From: Porphyromonadaceae bacterium
GTDB lineage: Bacteria; Bacteroidota; Bacteroidia; Bacteroidales; Dysgonomonadaceae
DNA length: 62,225 bases
Assembly: GCA_022840285.1 (NCBI GenBank)
Contig: JALHIE010000048.1
Span: 1 to 62,225 of the forward strand
Reading direction: 5' to 3'
A model generated the notes under the pieces. It was not told the DNA's origin, made no database searches, and saw nothing but the letters and a program-made list of their open reading frames with translations. The position numbers were made by a program, and so were the translations under genes. Below, one piece after another: positions 43,701 through 53,486 of the stretch (the first letter of the stretch is position 1; each line of letters begins with the position of its first letter).

Positions 43701-45454
43701 CTATTTTCTAAACGGACTGTATTTTTTTCCTCCTCCTTCGAATTCCGAGTTCTTGTAAAATTCAACAAATGTAAGGCGCACAGGATGCACGATAGCTCCC
43801 AATGTATTCATAAAGATATTGATGGCGTGTCCGATAAGAAATATCAACACATAAACAATGGGTTTTGCTATAGCGTTATCGGGGCTCATGCCTGCTGCCA
43901 GGCTGTTGAATACACTAGCCAGGATTCCTCCCGACAACCCCAGGGCAAACAGGCGGACGTAAGACAACACATCACCCAATAGTCCGGTAGCCATGTTGTA
44001 GGTGTCCCACAAACCTATCCCCAGATTCAGGAACGGATTCTTGTCCGGTGAGTTGTAAAAGTAAATGAGCAACGCTGCCGGAATGAGCACGATAAGGTGA
44101 ACGGTTCCGAACATCGGTAACGCGTTAGGCAATAACGCCGCGACAATAAAACTTACCAGAAATGCAATCCATCCGATGGTGGACAGCGAATACTTGAATC
44201 CTTGTTGCTTTATGCGGTTGAAAACCTTCATGCACATACCGAACAAAACCTGAACGACACCGAGCACGAGCGACAACATAAACATGCGGTTATTGTCGAA
44301 AAAGGCTTTCTCTTTCAATGCCTGAACAACAGGCCAGTCGAGAACACCTGTACCAGCGACAGGATCGCCTTCATGGAAGTGCTGAGTTTGCTTTTCTGAA
44401 GTATTTTAGCCAATGTGGCTGCCGTGAAAAGAAAAAGTCCGTAACCGACATCGCCGAGCGACAAGCCGAAGAACACCATGTAAAACGGTGCAAAATAGGG
44501 AGTCAGGTCAATTTCATTGTATTTCGGAAGCATATAAAGTTCGGCTATCGGTTCAAAAAGTCGGGCGAACTTGTTGTTTTTGAACTTGATGGGCACCTCA
44601 TCGTCGGGAGTGGGATCGGAAACGTCAAAGTATACCGCTTTCGATTCCAGGTAATCCGATATTTCCCGTTGGTTGTCTGTCGGCGCCCAACCCTGTAACA
44701 ACATTAACTTGTCGTCGGCCAGTGAAGTGCCGCTTTGGTGAACCCGGGTATAGTTCATCCTTTGTTCAATATCCCCTATCGCTGCTTTCAGCGAAGGCAG
44801 TTCTGCTGCGAGCGCTTTCAGCTTTTGATCTTGAACCTGAATTTTTTCGCGCAGCGATGCAATGAGCCCGTCCAGTTCCATGAGCGATATCCCGGGAATT
44901 TTCACACTTTCCAGGTTTAGCTCGTCTGCCACTTTTTCGTTTTTTGTAAGGGTGATAAAATAGGTCCTGGAGGTTTCACGTTTCACCACTACCGCATCGT
45001 AGGTGACTTCCCATTCGGGATTGTACTGGTTATCGGGGACTATGAAGAAATCCAGTATGTATCCTGCTTTTCGCAGCCGCTCCGTGTTTTCCGGATCGAA
45101 GTTTCCCCAGGGCCGCAGCAATTCGCGTTCTTTGATGCTCACCTGCAATTGCTGGTTTAATGAAGCCGTTGTGTTCTGGATGAGTTCAATCTCGCGGGGA
45201 ATTACTTTTCCCCGTTCGATATCGGGTTCATTTAGCGGAACCGCTGACTTTTTATCGATTTGCCTGTTCAATATTTTTTGCGCCTCCCGCAACTGTTTTA
45301 ACTTCACCAGGAATTCGTCCAGTTGTTCGTTATCTTCCACCGGGCGGTCCGACGCGGCCACATGAATAAGTCCCAGATCGCGCAAATCATGCAAAAACGC
45401 ATCGTAATCCCTGTAATAGGCAAGAAAAGTGAATTTTTTCATTTTTGCTACCAT
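43701..45454 (-). pseudogene. atpI: V-type ATP synthase subunit I, frame broken in the membrane domain
   Basis: Subunit I is the membrane stator that carries ions past the K ring. The first piece (45454 to about 44340) has the cytoplasmic coiled-coil part (MVAKMKKFTFLAYYRDYDAFL) and the first helices, ending KAILSLVQV before a stop. The second piece resumes in another frame with DWPVVQALKEKAFFDNN and runs to 43701 with the remaining helices, including LGDVLSYVRLFALGLSGG with the essential Arg region. Missing is the family segment between SLVQV and DWPVVQAL (about 17-20 residues, of the type LGASTFYCGLLTGTFFG). The total of 1754 nt is not a multiple of three. The start at 45454 overlaps atpD by 7 bp. 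Confidence 0.85.
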
Positions 45455-46062
45455 ACGCTATTCTCCTCTTCCTTTTTTTTCTCCAAATGCGCACGCATGA
45501 TCTTTTGCGATGACTTGGAGAGATTTTCCTCGTCCTCGAGGTACCGTTTTATTTTCAGGATGGCATCTTGATAACCGGGTATCTGAACTTTCTCGAACAG
45601 ATTTACTTTTTGAGTCGTTTTCTTTCTCGCGTAATCGAGCCGCTGAACCCGTAACTCGTGAAAATCTCTCCGTATACCTATTTCGGCAAGTGTTTCGAGT
45701 GTCCGGACGCCGTCCAGGTACCATTTTGGGCGATTAAAAACACTGAACGGCCGGGTTTCAAAATCCACCGTTTCCAGTATGGGGATCAATACGCCGGCTA
45801 TTTTCTTTTTTGAGAAATGAACATCTTTTACGCGGAGAAGGCTCGCGTCGAACTCGAGCCACATTCCCACCATTTTTTGGTAAGACCGGATCTGTTTTTC
45901 GAGTTCTTTTTCCAGCTCATCGATTTCATTTTTTGCCCTTTTTACCTCCATACGCAAGGCTGTTTCCTTGTTTTGCAACGTAGGAAGTGCACGCTCGCGT
46001 ATCTTCAGTTGTTTTTCCAACTGCTGGCGCGACGTTTTGTTGTATTGAAATTTTATAGCCAT
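45448..46062 (-). CDS. atpD: V-type ATP synthase subunit D (central shaft)
   Basis: The 204-residue subunit D is mostly a long antiparallel coiled coil that rotates inside the A3B3 head. It shows the family start KFQYNKTSRQQLEKQLKIRERALPTLQNKETALRMEVKR in pieces, a central globular part (IPILETVDFETRPFSVFNRPKW), and a C-terminal helix with LRVQRLDYARKKTTQKVNLFEKVQIPGYQ. The length is normal. It lies 16 bp after atpB and overlaps atpI. Confidence 0.95.
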   Translation of the reverse strand: MAIKFQYNKTSRQQLEKQLKIRERALPTLQNKETALRMEVKRAKNEIDELEKELEKQIRSYQKMVGMWLEFDASLLRVKDVHFSKKKIAGVLIPILETVDFETRPFSVFNRPKWYLDGVRTLETLAEIGIRRDFHELRVQRLDYARKKTTQKVNLFEKVQIPGYQDAILKIKRYLEDEENLSKSSQKIMRAHLEKKKEEENSVW

Positions 46063-46078
46063 AAGCTTTACTTACCTG

Positions 46079-47395
46079 TTACTGCTTCCAGTACCTGTCT
46101 ACCATTTCGCGCTTCATGTTCACCTCTTGCGGCTTGAAATGCTTCGACAACAACGCCCAGGTTGTATCCAGCATCTCCACGGTGTCGAGGTTTACATCTA
46201 TGGCGAGAAGGTATTCGGAATAGTCCCTGGCGAACGACAATGCCCGCTGGTCGTAATCGGTCAGGTCGAATCCGTTCTCGAGCTTGGTCTTCGCATTGGC
46301 GGCGTCGGCGTACAAGCGTACGGCAGCGTTCATCACCTGCGGGTGGTCTTCACGTGTCTTCTTGCCCTGAACCAGCTGTTTCAACCGCGAAAGCGAACGG
46401 AAAGGATCCACGATCACCTTACCCACATCGCTGTCCCGGCGAAGGAACAGCTGTCCTTCGGTAATGTACCCGGTATTATCGGGAACGGCATGCGTGATGT
46501 CACCGCCCGAAAGCGTTGTGACGGCAATGATCGTGATGGAACCGCCATCGGGAAACTGGGCCGCTTTCTCATACACCTTTGCCAGGTCGGAATACAACGA
46601 TCCGGGCATCGAGTCTTTCGACGGAATCTGATCCATGCGATTAGACACGATGGACAACGCATCGGCATACGAGGTCATGTCCGACAAAAGGACCAGCACC
46701 TGTTCGTTTTTATCCACGGCAAAATACTCTGCGGCCGTCAATGCCATATCGGGGACGAGCAGCCGTTCAACGGCCGGATTTTCCGTCGTGTTCATAAAGC
46801 TGATGATGCGGTCGAGCGCACCGGCGTTGCTGAACACATTTTTGTAATAGAGGTAATCGTCGTTCGTCATCCCCATCCCTCCGAGAATAATTTTATCGGC
46901 TTTGGCACGAAGGGCCACCGTTGCCATTACCTGGTTGAAAGGCTGGTCGGGATCGGCAAAGAACGGGATTTTCTGTCCCGAGACGAGCGTGTTGTTCAGG
47001 TCGATACCCGAGATGCCCGTAGCGATGAGTTCCGACGGTTGTTTCCTTCTTACCGGGTTAACCGATGGTCCGCCTATCTGGCGTTCTTCTCCTTCGGGTA
47101 CAGGCCCGCCGTCGATGGGGTCGCCGTAGGCATTAAAAAAGCGTCCGGCAAGCTGGCCCCCCACTTTCAGCGAAGGCGCTTTTCCAAGAAAGACCACTTC
47201 CGCATTGGTCGGGATGCCTTCTGTTCCTTGGAAAATCTGGAGGGTAACCTCGTCGTTGATGATTTTTACTACCTGGGCCAATCGTCCGTCTACGGTGGCC
47301 AGTTCGTCGTAACCCACGTCGGTAGCTTTTACAGAACACGTGGCTTTGGTGATCTGTGTGATCTTCGTATATATTTTTTGAAATGCTTTAGCCAT
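46079..47395 (-). CDS. atpB: V-type ATP synthase subunit B
   Basis: The 438-residue non-catalytic subunit B alternates with A in the head. Typical features: GRLAQVVKIINDEVTLQIFQGTEGI, PVRRKQPSELIATGISGIDLNNTLVSGQKIPFF (the position of the degenerate P-loop), SDMTSYADALSIV and YDQRALSFARDYSEYL. No frame problem is seen. Confidence 0.95.
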   Translation of the reverse strand: MAKAFQKIYTKITQITKATCSVKATDVGYDELATVDGRLAQVVKIINDEVTLQIFQGTEGIPTNAEVVFLGKAPSLKVGGQLAGRFFNAYGDPIDGGPVPEGEERQIGGPSVNPVRRKQPSELIATGISGIDLNNTLVSGQKIPFFADPDQPFNQVMATVALRAKADKIILGGMGMTNDDYLYYKNVFSNAGALDRIISFMNTTENPAVERLLVPDMALTAAEYFAVDKNEQVLVLLSDMTSYADALSIVSNRMDQIPSKDSMPGSLYSDLAKVYEKAAQFPDGGSITIIAVTTLSGGDITHAVPDNTGYITEGQLFLRRDSDVGKVIVDPFRSLSRLKQLVQGKKTREDHPQVMNAAVRLYADAANAKTKLENGFDLTDYDQRALSFARDYSEYLLAIDVNLDTVEMLDTTWALLSKHFKPQEVNMKREMVDRYWKQ

Positions 47396-47401
47396 AATTT
47401 T

Positions 47402-49109
47402 TCAATTGTTAATTAATTCCTCCAGTTGCCTGCGGTACTCGTTGAATTTATCCGATTTGAACTCCGAATAATTCATCTGCCTGCATACGTTGATCAGTTT
47501 CTTGAAGTATTCCGCTACCTGGTTGAAATTTTCAAATTCGAATTCAGCACGGCATATGTCTACTACCATATCCAGGATATACTTCTGCCGTTCGATCGGC
47601 GTTACCGAATCAATTTCGTCAAAAGCGTCCTGTTGCAGGATAACAAAATCGATCAACTCCGATTTCCAGAAAGTGATGTGGTATTCAACGGGAACACCGT
47701 CGTCGCCGAGAATATTAATCTGTTCGGCAATTTCCTTCCCCCGGAGCAGCCGTGTCTTGATGTCGTTGACCTTTGTCGTCCAGTCTCCGGATATCTCTTT
47801 TGAGATATATTCCTCAAATTCGGGATATTCAATGTATTTGGAATAAGATTCGATAGGATTGATGGCCGGGTAGCGTTTTCTGTCGGCGCGATCCTGCTCG
47901 AGAGCGTAATAACAACGGGCTACTTTCTTCGTGTTTTCGGTGACGGGTTCTTTCAGGTTACCGCCGGCAGGCGACACGGTTCCGATAAAGGTGATAGAAC
48001 CCTCCTTGCCGTTATTCAGCGTAACGTGTCCGGCACGTCCGTAGAAGTTCGAAATGATTGCCGACAAGTCCATAGGGAAAGCGTCGGGTCCGGGAAGTTC
48101 CTCCAGGCGGTTGCTCATTTCGCGCAACGCTTGTGCCCAGCGTGATGTGGAGTCGGCCATCAGCAACACCTTCAGCCCCATGGAGCGGTAATATTCTCCG
48201 ATGGTCATGGCCGTGTAGACCGAGGCTTCGCGCGCGGCAACGGGCATGTTGGACGTGTTTGCAACGATAATGGTCCGCTCCATCAGTTTCCGTCCGGTAT
48301 GCGGGTCATCAAGTTCGGGGAATTCGGTAAAAATTTCCACTACCTCGTTGGCACGTTCACCGCAAGCGGCGATAATAACAATATCGGCCTCCGCCTGTTT
48401 GGAAATAGCGTGCTGCAATACTGTTTTTCCGGTTCCGAAAGCGCCGGGTATGAATCCGGTTCCGCCTTCCACAATCGGGTTCAGTGTATCTATCGTTCTC
48501 ACGCCGGTTTCCAGCAGTTTAAACGGCCTGGGTTTTTCCTTGTACAGGGTAAAGTTCATGCTCCTCCCCGTTTTTATCTTCAACAACCGCCACGGTGTGG
48601 TAAATGTTGTACTCTCCTTCCGGCGCAATGCTTTTCACCTTGTATTCGCCGGTCATTACGAACGGGACCATTATCTTGTGGAGCTGGAAGTTCTCATCCA
48701 CTTCACCCAGCCATGATCCCCCGGAAACGTTGTCGCCAACCTGTGCTATGGGCTTAAAGATCCATTTTTTTCCCTCGTCGAGCGGAAAAGTATATTGTCC
48801 CCTTTTCAGAAAGACACCCTCCATCTTGTCCAGATCGTTTTCCAGGCCGTCCAGGTTTCGTTCAAGAAGACCCGGTCCGAGCACCACTTCGAGCATATGT
48901 CCCTGAAATTCCACCCCGGCGCCTACCTTAAGACCGCGCGTGCTCTCAAAAACCTGGACATACACGTTTTTTCCGATAACCTTAATGACTTCCGACATCA
49001 GATGCGTACCGTCAAGATTGATATAGGCAATTTCGTTCTGCGCAACAGGGCCATCTACCTCCACAATTACCAGGTTGGAAATGATCCCCTTTACTGTTCC
49101 TTTTGTCAT
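47402..49109 (-). pseudogene. atpA: V-type ATP synthase catalytic subunit A, frame broken before the P-loop domain
   Basis: Subunit A hydrolyses or makes ATP. I start it at 49109 (MTKGTVKGIISNLVIVEVDG). The first piece carries the N-terminal barrel and the bulge domain and ends TVAVVEDKNGEEHE before drifting into a stop. The second piece resumes in another frame as YKEKPRPFKLLETGVRTIDTLNP, with the Walker A GAFGTGKT, the catalytic region GERANEV and STSRWAQALREM, and the C-terminal helical domain to 47402. Missing at about 48543-48558 is the segment usually reading like VTMIQKWPVK..IK, roughly 15 residues, about 47-50 bp; the span of 1708 nt is one more than a multiple of three. Confidence 0.87.
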
Positions 49110-49161
49110 ATTATAATTCTTTGTTATTTGCTTCGCGTTATGCAATGGAAATTCAACATCT

Positions 49162-50010
49162 TTATTCTTCCGGCATTTTCACATCGCCTTTTAATCCGGC
49201 AATCAGTTCGCGGAAAACACGTTCACCTTCTTCGGCATTCAGTTTTACCCAGCGTTCCAGTATCTGGAGCTTGCACAGGTAGGCAAAAATATATTCTATG
49301 TTGAAATAATCGAAAACCGTGTTTTCTTCCAGCCAATCCCAACGGAATTTGTCCATTTTCCTTTCGCGTTCGTATATGTCCGCCTCTTCGGAAAGCCGCA
49401 CGACAGCATCAAAAATCTCCAGTTCCTGACTCAATCCGAAATCACGGGCATTCGCGTTCTCACGGATCAGCTGAGCCACCGGGTTGTGGCCAACGACCAC
49501 CCGCGTCACATCCAATCCATACTTTCGGGCATAAATTGCCGACAACAGGTTGCCTATATTCAGATTGAGCTCAAACCACCGCGACATGAGGGAATTTTTC
49601 ACCTCCGTGCCGTAATCCATATACAAGGAGGCCATCAGGTCGTCCCACAATTTGTTCTCTACCTGAGCCTCTTCGTCCAGCCACGCTCGGATGAATTTTT
49701 CGTGGAAAGCAGGGATCTTTTTGTTTTTTACCGGTAAGTCCTCCTTGATTCTTCCGATCGTTTCCTGAATCTCTTCGCGGGAAATACTCCCCATCGGATT
49801 CAGTTCGGCATCCTTGTTTTTCAACAAGTACAGGAGGTTGTCGTTGTCGTACTTCAGGAAGTATTTGCTCAGCAACCGTTTGTCGTCCGGCTTCAATTCT
49901 TCGTCGAGCGTCCGCTTGAACTCTTCCACGGTAAACGGAAGTTTCATGGTGTCGAAAGAAAAATCGGGTAATCCTGCTATAAAACAGTAATATTGATGTT
50001 TGAAAAGCAT
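49162..50010 (-). CDS. DUF2764 family protein of the V-type ATPase operon
   Basis: The 282-residue soluble, mainly helical protein begins MLFKHQYYCFIAGLPDFSF, the conserved opening of the DUF2764 family. This family occurs in V-ATPase operons of Bacteroidota, Chlamydiae and spirochetes, between subunits E and A. The helical repeats with KYFLKYDNDNLLYLL resemble the C/d subunit that couples the central shaft to the ring. Since the operon lacks a recognisable subunit C, DUF2764 may replace it; that is inference, not shown. Confidence 0.9.
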   Translation of the reverse strand: MLFKHQYYCFIAGLPDFSFDTMKLPFTVEEFKRTLDEELKPDDKRLLSKYFLKYDNDNLLYLLKNKDAELNPMGSISREEIQETIGRIKEDLPVKNKKIPAFHEKFIRAWLDEEAQVENKLWDDLMASLYMDYGTEVKNSLMSRWFELNLNIGNLLSAIYARKYGLDVTRVVVGHNPVAQLIRENANARDFGLSQELEIFDAVVRLSEEADIYERERKMDKFRWDWLEENTVFDYFNIEYIFAYLCKLQILERWVKLNAEEGERVFRELIAGLKGDVKMPEE

Positions 50011-50150
50011 ATATCCTTATGAATTTGAAATTCGGTTGTAATTCGGTTGTTTCGATACCGTGTTCAACGCCGCAATGAAACAACGCTCGTTTTTAGGCAA
50101 CATGCGAGGACGCTGGGCAGATTACTACTGAACTACCGTTGAATTTACGA

Positions 50151-50738
50151 TTAAAAAAGCAGCTGCTGTATTTGCGGACGAAGGAATTCGCGAAAATATT
50201 CGATAAACTCCTCATCGCCGAATTTTACCCGGTAGGAACCGTCTTCGGGAGATAGAATAAAGCCGGTTTTCAATCCATTCACGGATTCAATCTTCAGGCC
50301 TTTATCGAGCAGATTTTTGGCATTTCCGGAAATGTACTGTTTCAATTCTTCGGAACTCTCTACTCCAATTGTTAATGTTTCGTTCTTCGACCAATTTTGC
50401 ACAAGTTCAGTAATCAGCTTTTGCATGAATGTTTTGTCTTCTACCGCAGCTTTCACGTTGGATGCCGATAATTTACCGGTTACCAGGTTGGTGATTTCGC
50501 TTTTCAGCGCCTCGGCTGCCTGAGACGCAAAAAGCTTAAGCTCCGACTCCGTATTGCTTTTCCATTCGCCGGTTTCTTTCTTTGCTGACATAACGATCTG
50601 TTCGGCCTCTTTTTTTGCCTCTGCCACTATTTGATCACGCAGCACCTTTGCTTCGGCAACGATTTTTTCGGCTTCTTCCTTTCCCTTTTCTATCCCTTCC
50701 GTGTAGAGTTTAGAGGTGATTTCCTGAATTTTGTCCAT
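50151..50738 (-). CDS. atpE: V-type ATP synthase subunit E (peripheral stalk)
   Basis: The 195-residue protein has an N-terminal Lys/Glu-rich coiled coil (MDKIQEITSKLYTEGIEKGKEEAEKIV) and a C-terminal globular domain (GYILSPEDGSYRVKFGDEEF-like, here GFILSPEDGSYRVKFG). Subunit E forms the peripheral stalk that holds the head. It is the first gene of the operon. A separate subunit G/H, its usual partner, is not seen. Confidence 0.88.
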   Translation of the reverse strand: MDKIQEITSKLYTEGIEKGKEEAEKIVAEAKVLRDQIVAEAKKEAEQIVMSAKKETGEWKSNTESELKLFASQAAEALKSEITNLVTGKLSASNVKAAVEDKTFMQKLITELVQNWSKNETLTIGVESSEELKQYISGNAKNLLDKGLKIESVNGLKTGFILSPEDGSYRVKFGDEEFIEYFREFLRPQIQQLLF

Positions 50739-50799
50739 AAATTTTTTCTGTTATTGAGCAATAAGGTTAATCTCTTATTGGCTTTCAAATTATGTAGAA

Positions 50800-50833
50800 C
50801 AAAGGTACAAAAAAGGAAGATAATCTTTACAAA
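50800..50833 (-). promoter_or_regulatory. promoter of the V-type ATPase operon
   Basis: On the minus strand TTTG (50833-50830) and TACCTTTG (50807-50800) are 22 bp apart. The transcript would start near 50796, about 58 bases before atpE. Confidence 0.65.
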
Positions 50834-50904
50834 ATAAATTCTTTTATTTTTAGCGGATCTTTTTTCTTTCAAAACAGTTTTTTACCCGTGTCAATGTTTT
50901 GTAT

Positions 50905-50912
50905 TATTTTTG
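50905..50912 (+). promoter_or_regulatory. -7 box (TATTTTTG) of the MATE transporter gene
   Basis: TATTTTTG ends 5 bases before the ATG at 50918, so the transcript should start about 2 bases before the start codon, i.e. a leaderless mRNA. A T-rich stretch about 20 bp upstream may be the partner box. Confidence 0.55.
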
Positions 50913-50917
50913 CAGCC

Positions 50918-52216
50918 ATGGATAAAAAAATCTTTCGGCTTGCCGTACCCAATATAATCACCAACATTACCGTTCCGCTGCTCGGGATGATCGATATCGC
51001 CATTGCGGGGCATTTGGGTTCGGCAGTATATATAGGTGCCATAGCTTTGGGCGCCAATATCTTCAACATGATTTACTGGAATTTCGGGTTTATCCGGATG
51101 AGTTCCAGCGGATTTGCCGCGCAGGCCTATGGAGCCCGCGATTTTACCGAAGCCGTGAACGTGTTGATACGTTCGCTTATCGTGGGTGTGGGAATCGGGC
51201 TGCTGATTGTCTTGTTGCAATACCCCATCGGGAAGTTTGCCTTAAGCCTGATAAAGTCCGGTTCCGAAAGTAAAGCAGCTGTTGAAACCTATTTCCGTAT
51301 TTGTGTCTGGAGTGCTCCGGCCGTACTCGGGACGTATGCTTTTAAAGGTTTTTTCATCGGGATGCAAAATGCCAGAACACCGATGGTTATTGCTGTTCTC
51401 AATAACGTGCTGAATATTGTCCTGAGCATGCTGTTTGTTTTCGGATTTGGCATGAAAGTGGCAGGAATTGCCCTCGGGACAATGTTATCGCAGGTGATAA
51501 CGCTTGTCGTTTGTGTGCTGATGTGGCTGAAATTTTACGGCCGGCTGAGAAAATACATTGTCAGGTCTTCTGTTTTGGAAACCGCTGCCATCCGGTCTTA
51601 TTTCCGGGTAAACGGCGATGTTTTTGTACGCACGTTCCTGTTGACGTTGGTTACCACGTTTTTCACGTTTGTGTCATCGGGTATGGGAGACATGATTTTA
51701 GCTGCCAACGCCCTGTTGATGCAGTTTTTCATGCTTTTCTCCTACTTTATGGACGGATTTGCATACGCGGGGGAAGCATTGACGGGAAGATACATAGGGG
51801 CAGACAACAAGGTGCTGCTTGCCGGGATGTTAAGAAGATTGTTTTTCTGGGGATTTATCGTGAGTGCCGTATCGGTGATGATTTACCTGTTCTTCCCCGA
51901 CCTGATTTTGAAAATGCTCACCAACGATAAAGCGGTCATTGAAACCACCAAATCGTTCCTTTTCTGGACGGTGCTTATCCCGGTAACCGGTTTTGCCGCT
52001 TTTCTCTGGGACGGTGTTTTCATCGGGGCAACAGCCTCGAAAGAGATGCGCAACGCCATGGTGTTCTCTGCGATCGTCTTCTTTGCCTGTTATTATATCG
52101 CCGTGCCGGTACTCGGAAACAACGGCCTGTGGCTGGCTTTTATTTTGTATTTGTCCGTTCGGGGAATTTTGCAAACCGTATGGGCGAAAAAGGCGTTAAA
52201 AATGGTACAATCCTAA
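50918..52216 (+). CDS. MATE-family multidrug/organic compound efflux transporter
   Basis: The 432-residue protein has twelve predicted helices in two halves and the MATE opening KIFRLAVPNIITNITVPLLGMIDIAIAGHLG. MATE proteins export drugs or metabolites in exchange for Na+ or H+. The group with DinF-like sequence in Bacteroidota is common; the substrate is unknown. I use the ATG at 50918, not the GTG at 50888, since the promoter lies between them. The LOG gene follows after 17 bp. Confidence 0.9.
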   Translation: MDKKIFRLAVPNIITNITVPLLGMIDIAIAGHLGSAVYIGAIALGANIFNMIYWNFGFIRMSSSGFAAQAYGARDFTEAVNVLIRSLIVGVGIGLLIVLLQYPIGKFALSLIKSGSESKAAVETYFRICVWSAPAVLGTYAFKGFFIGMQNARTPMVIAVLNNVLNIVLSMLFVFGFGMKVAGIALGTMLSQVITLVVCVLMWLKFYGRLRKYIVRSSVLETAAIRSYFRVNGDVFVRTFLLTLVTTFFTFVSSGMGDMILAANALLMQFFMLFSYFMDGFAYAGEALTGRYIGADNKVLLAGMLRRLFFWGFIVSAVSVMIYLFFPDLILKMLTNDKAVIETTKSFLFWTVLIPVTGFAAFLWDGVFIGATASKEMRNAMVFSAIVFFACYYIAVPVLGNNGLWLAFILYLSVRGILQTVWAKKALKMVQS

Positions 52217-52233
52217 ACCTGTAATTCAAGGAA

Positions 52234-53331
52234 ATGAAACAATTCGAATCCATAACCGAACTGAAACGTTTTTTAACGGTTCCTTACGTAGAAGAGATTG
52301 CCGTTCAATCGCTCCGCCTGACCGAGGTTGAACCGCTGATGCTCAATATCCGTTTTTCCAGGTGTTTGTTTCTGGGTTGTTCGATGTCTGACGATCTGTT
52401 GCACCATTTACTGCCCGGGAATTTTATTTTTCCCCTCCTGGATGTTCCGTTCAATACCTATCCGAGCCGGTTGTACGACACCGATTCGCTTTATGCCGGT
52501 TTTAACCGCCACAAGCCTGAAACGTACCTGAAGACTCCCGATAAGGTCGTTTACGATTATTACCGGGAGTCCCGGAAAAACCTGTCGATAAAGGATACGC
52601 TGGCGCAACGTTTGCACGACCACTCCATTACCGATTCGCTGCACGAGTACATTGCTAGTTTTGATGAACGCAAGCTCGTGGCAATAATGGGCGGACACGG
52701 TATCCTGCGAACCGAACACATCTACCGGCAAGTGGCCTTGCTGTCGAAATCACTCACGGAGCAGGGTTACCTGATGCTTTCCGGAGGCGGCCCCGGGGCA
52801 ATGGAAGCCACTCACCTGGGAGCGTGGATGGCCGGAAGGAGCGACGACGAATGCCTACGGGCCGTCGGCATCTTGAGTGCGGCCCCCCGCTATTCCGACG
52901 AGGGATGGCTTTCTTCGGCATTCGAGGTAATGGAACGTTTTCCCGACCCGCCTTTCGATAGTTTGGGAATTCCCACGTGGCATTACGGGCACGAGCTCCC
53001 CACCCCATTTGCCACGAAAATTGCCAAATATTTCGAGAACAGTGTCCGCGAAGAAGGGTTGCTCGCCATCGCCAAAGGAGGCGTGGTTTTCACCCCCGGA
53101 AGTGCGGGGACCCTGCAGGAGGTTTTCCAGGACCTGGCACAAAACCATTACGAGTCGTACGGTTACGCCAGCCCGATGATTTTTTTGGATAAGCACTTCT
53201 GGACAACCGAACGCCCCGTCTACCCCGTCATCGGAGAAATGGCGGAACACGGCGATTTGCATCACCTCAACCTGGGCCTCTACGATAACAACGAAGAGGT
53301 TATTGCCCACTTGAAAAGGTTTTCGGAATAA
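52234..53331 (+). CDS. LOG-family (Rossmann-fold nucleotide-binding) protein
   Basis: The 365-residue protein has a LOG/lysine-decarboxylase-like domain in its second half: IMGGHGILRTEHIYRQVALLSK, LSGGGPGAMEATHLGAWMAG and GVVFTPGSAGTLQEVFQDL, where PGSAGTLQE takes the place of the classic PGGxGTxxE. Many LOG proteins are nucleoside-5'-monophosphate phosphoribohydrolases. The first 140 residues form an extra N-terminal domain (RCLFLGCSMSDDLLHHLLPGNFIFPLLDVPFNTYPSRLYD) that I do not recognise. It is the second gene of a two-gene unit with the MATE transporter. Confidence 0.8.
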   Translation: MKQFESITELKRFLTVPYVEEIAVQSLRLTEVEPLMLNIRFSRCLFLGCSMSDDLLHHLLPGNFIFPLLDVPFNTYPSRLYDTDSLYAGFNRHKPETYLKTPDKVVYDYYRESRKNLSIKDTLAQRLHDHSITDSLHEYIASFDERKLVAIMGGHGILRTEHIYRQVALLSKSLTEQGYLMLSGGGPGAMEATHLGAWMAGRSDDECLRAVGILSAAPRYSDEGWLSSAFEVMERFPDPPFDSLGIPTWHYGHELPTPFATKIAKYFENSVREEGLLAIAKGGVVFTPGSAGTLQEVFQDLAQNHYESYGYASPMIFLDKHFWTTERPVYPVIGEMAEHGDLHHLNLGLYDNNEEVIAHLKRFSE

Positions 53332-53448
53332 ACCGGTACCGTCACTTTCAGGCTCCGTATTTTAACATCTCGATCATAAAATAATGCGAAAAGAAAACCA
53401 TATTCTTAAAAAAAATCAAGCCTGTTTCTGAAGAACTATAAATTTCCG

Positions 53449-53456
53449 TACCTTTG
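53449..53456 (+). promoter_or_regulatory. -7 box (TACCTTTG) of the serine hydrolase operon
   Basis: TACCTTTG lies 31 bp before the ATG at 53487; TTTC (53425-53428), 20 bp upstream, may be the partner box. It excludes the in-frame ATG at 53454, which overlaps the box. Confidence 0.6.
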
Positions 53457-53486
53457 AACCTGAATCGTAGGTTAAACAGACAGAAA

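Noticed and set aside
46127..47416. Long plus-strand open frame opposite atpB (429 codons)
   Set aside because: It is the antisense shadow of a fully conserved subunit B gene; its translation is His/Arg/Cys-rich without family features.
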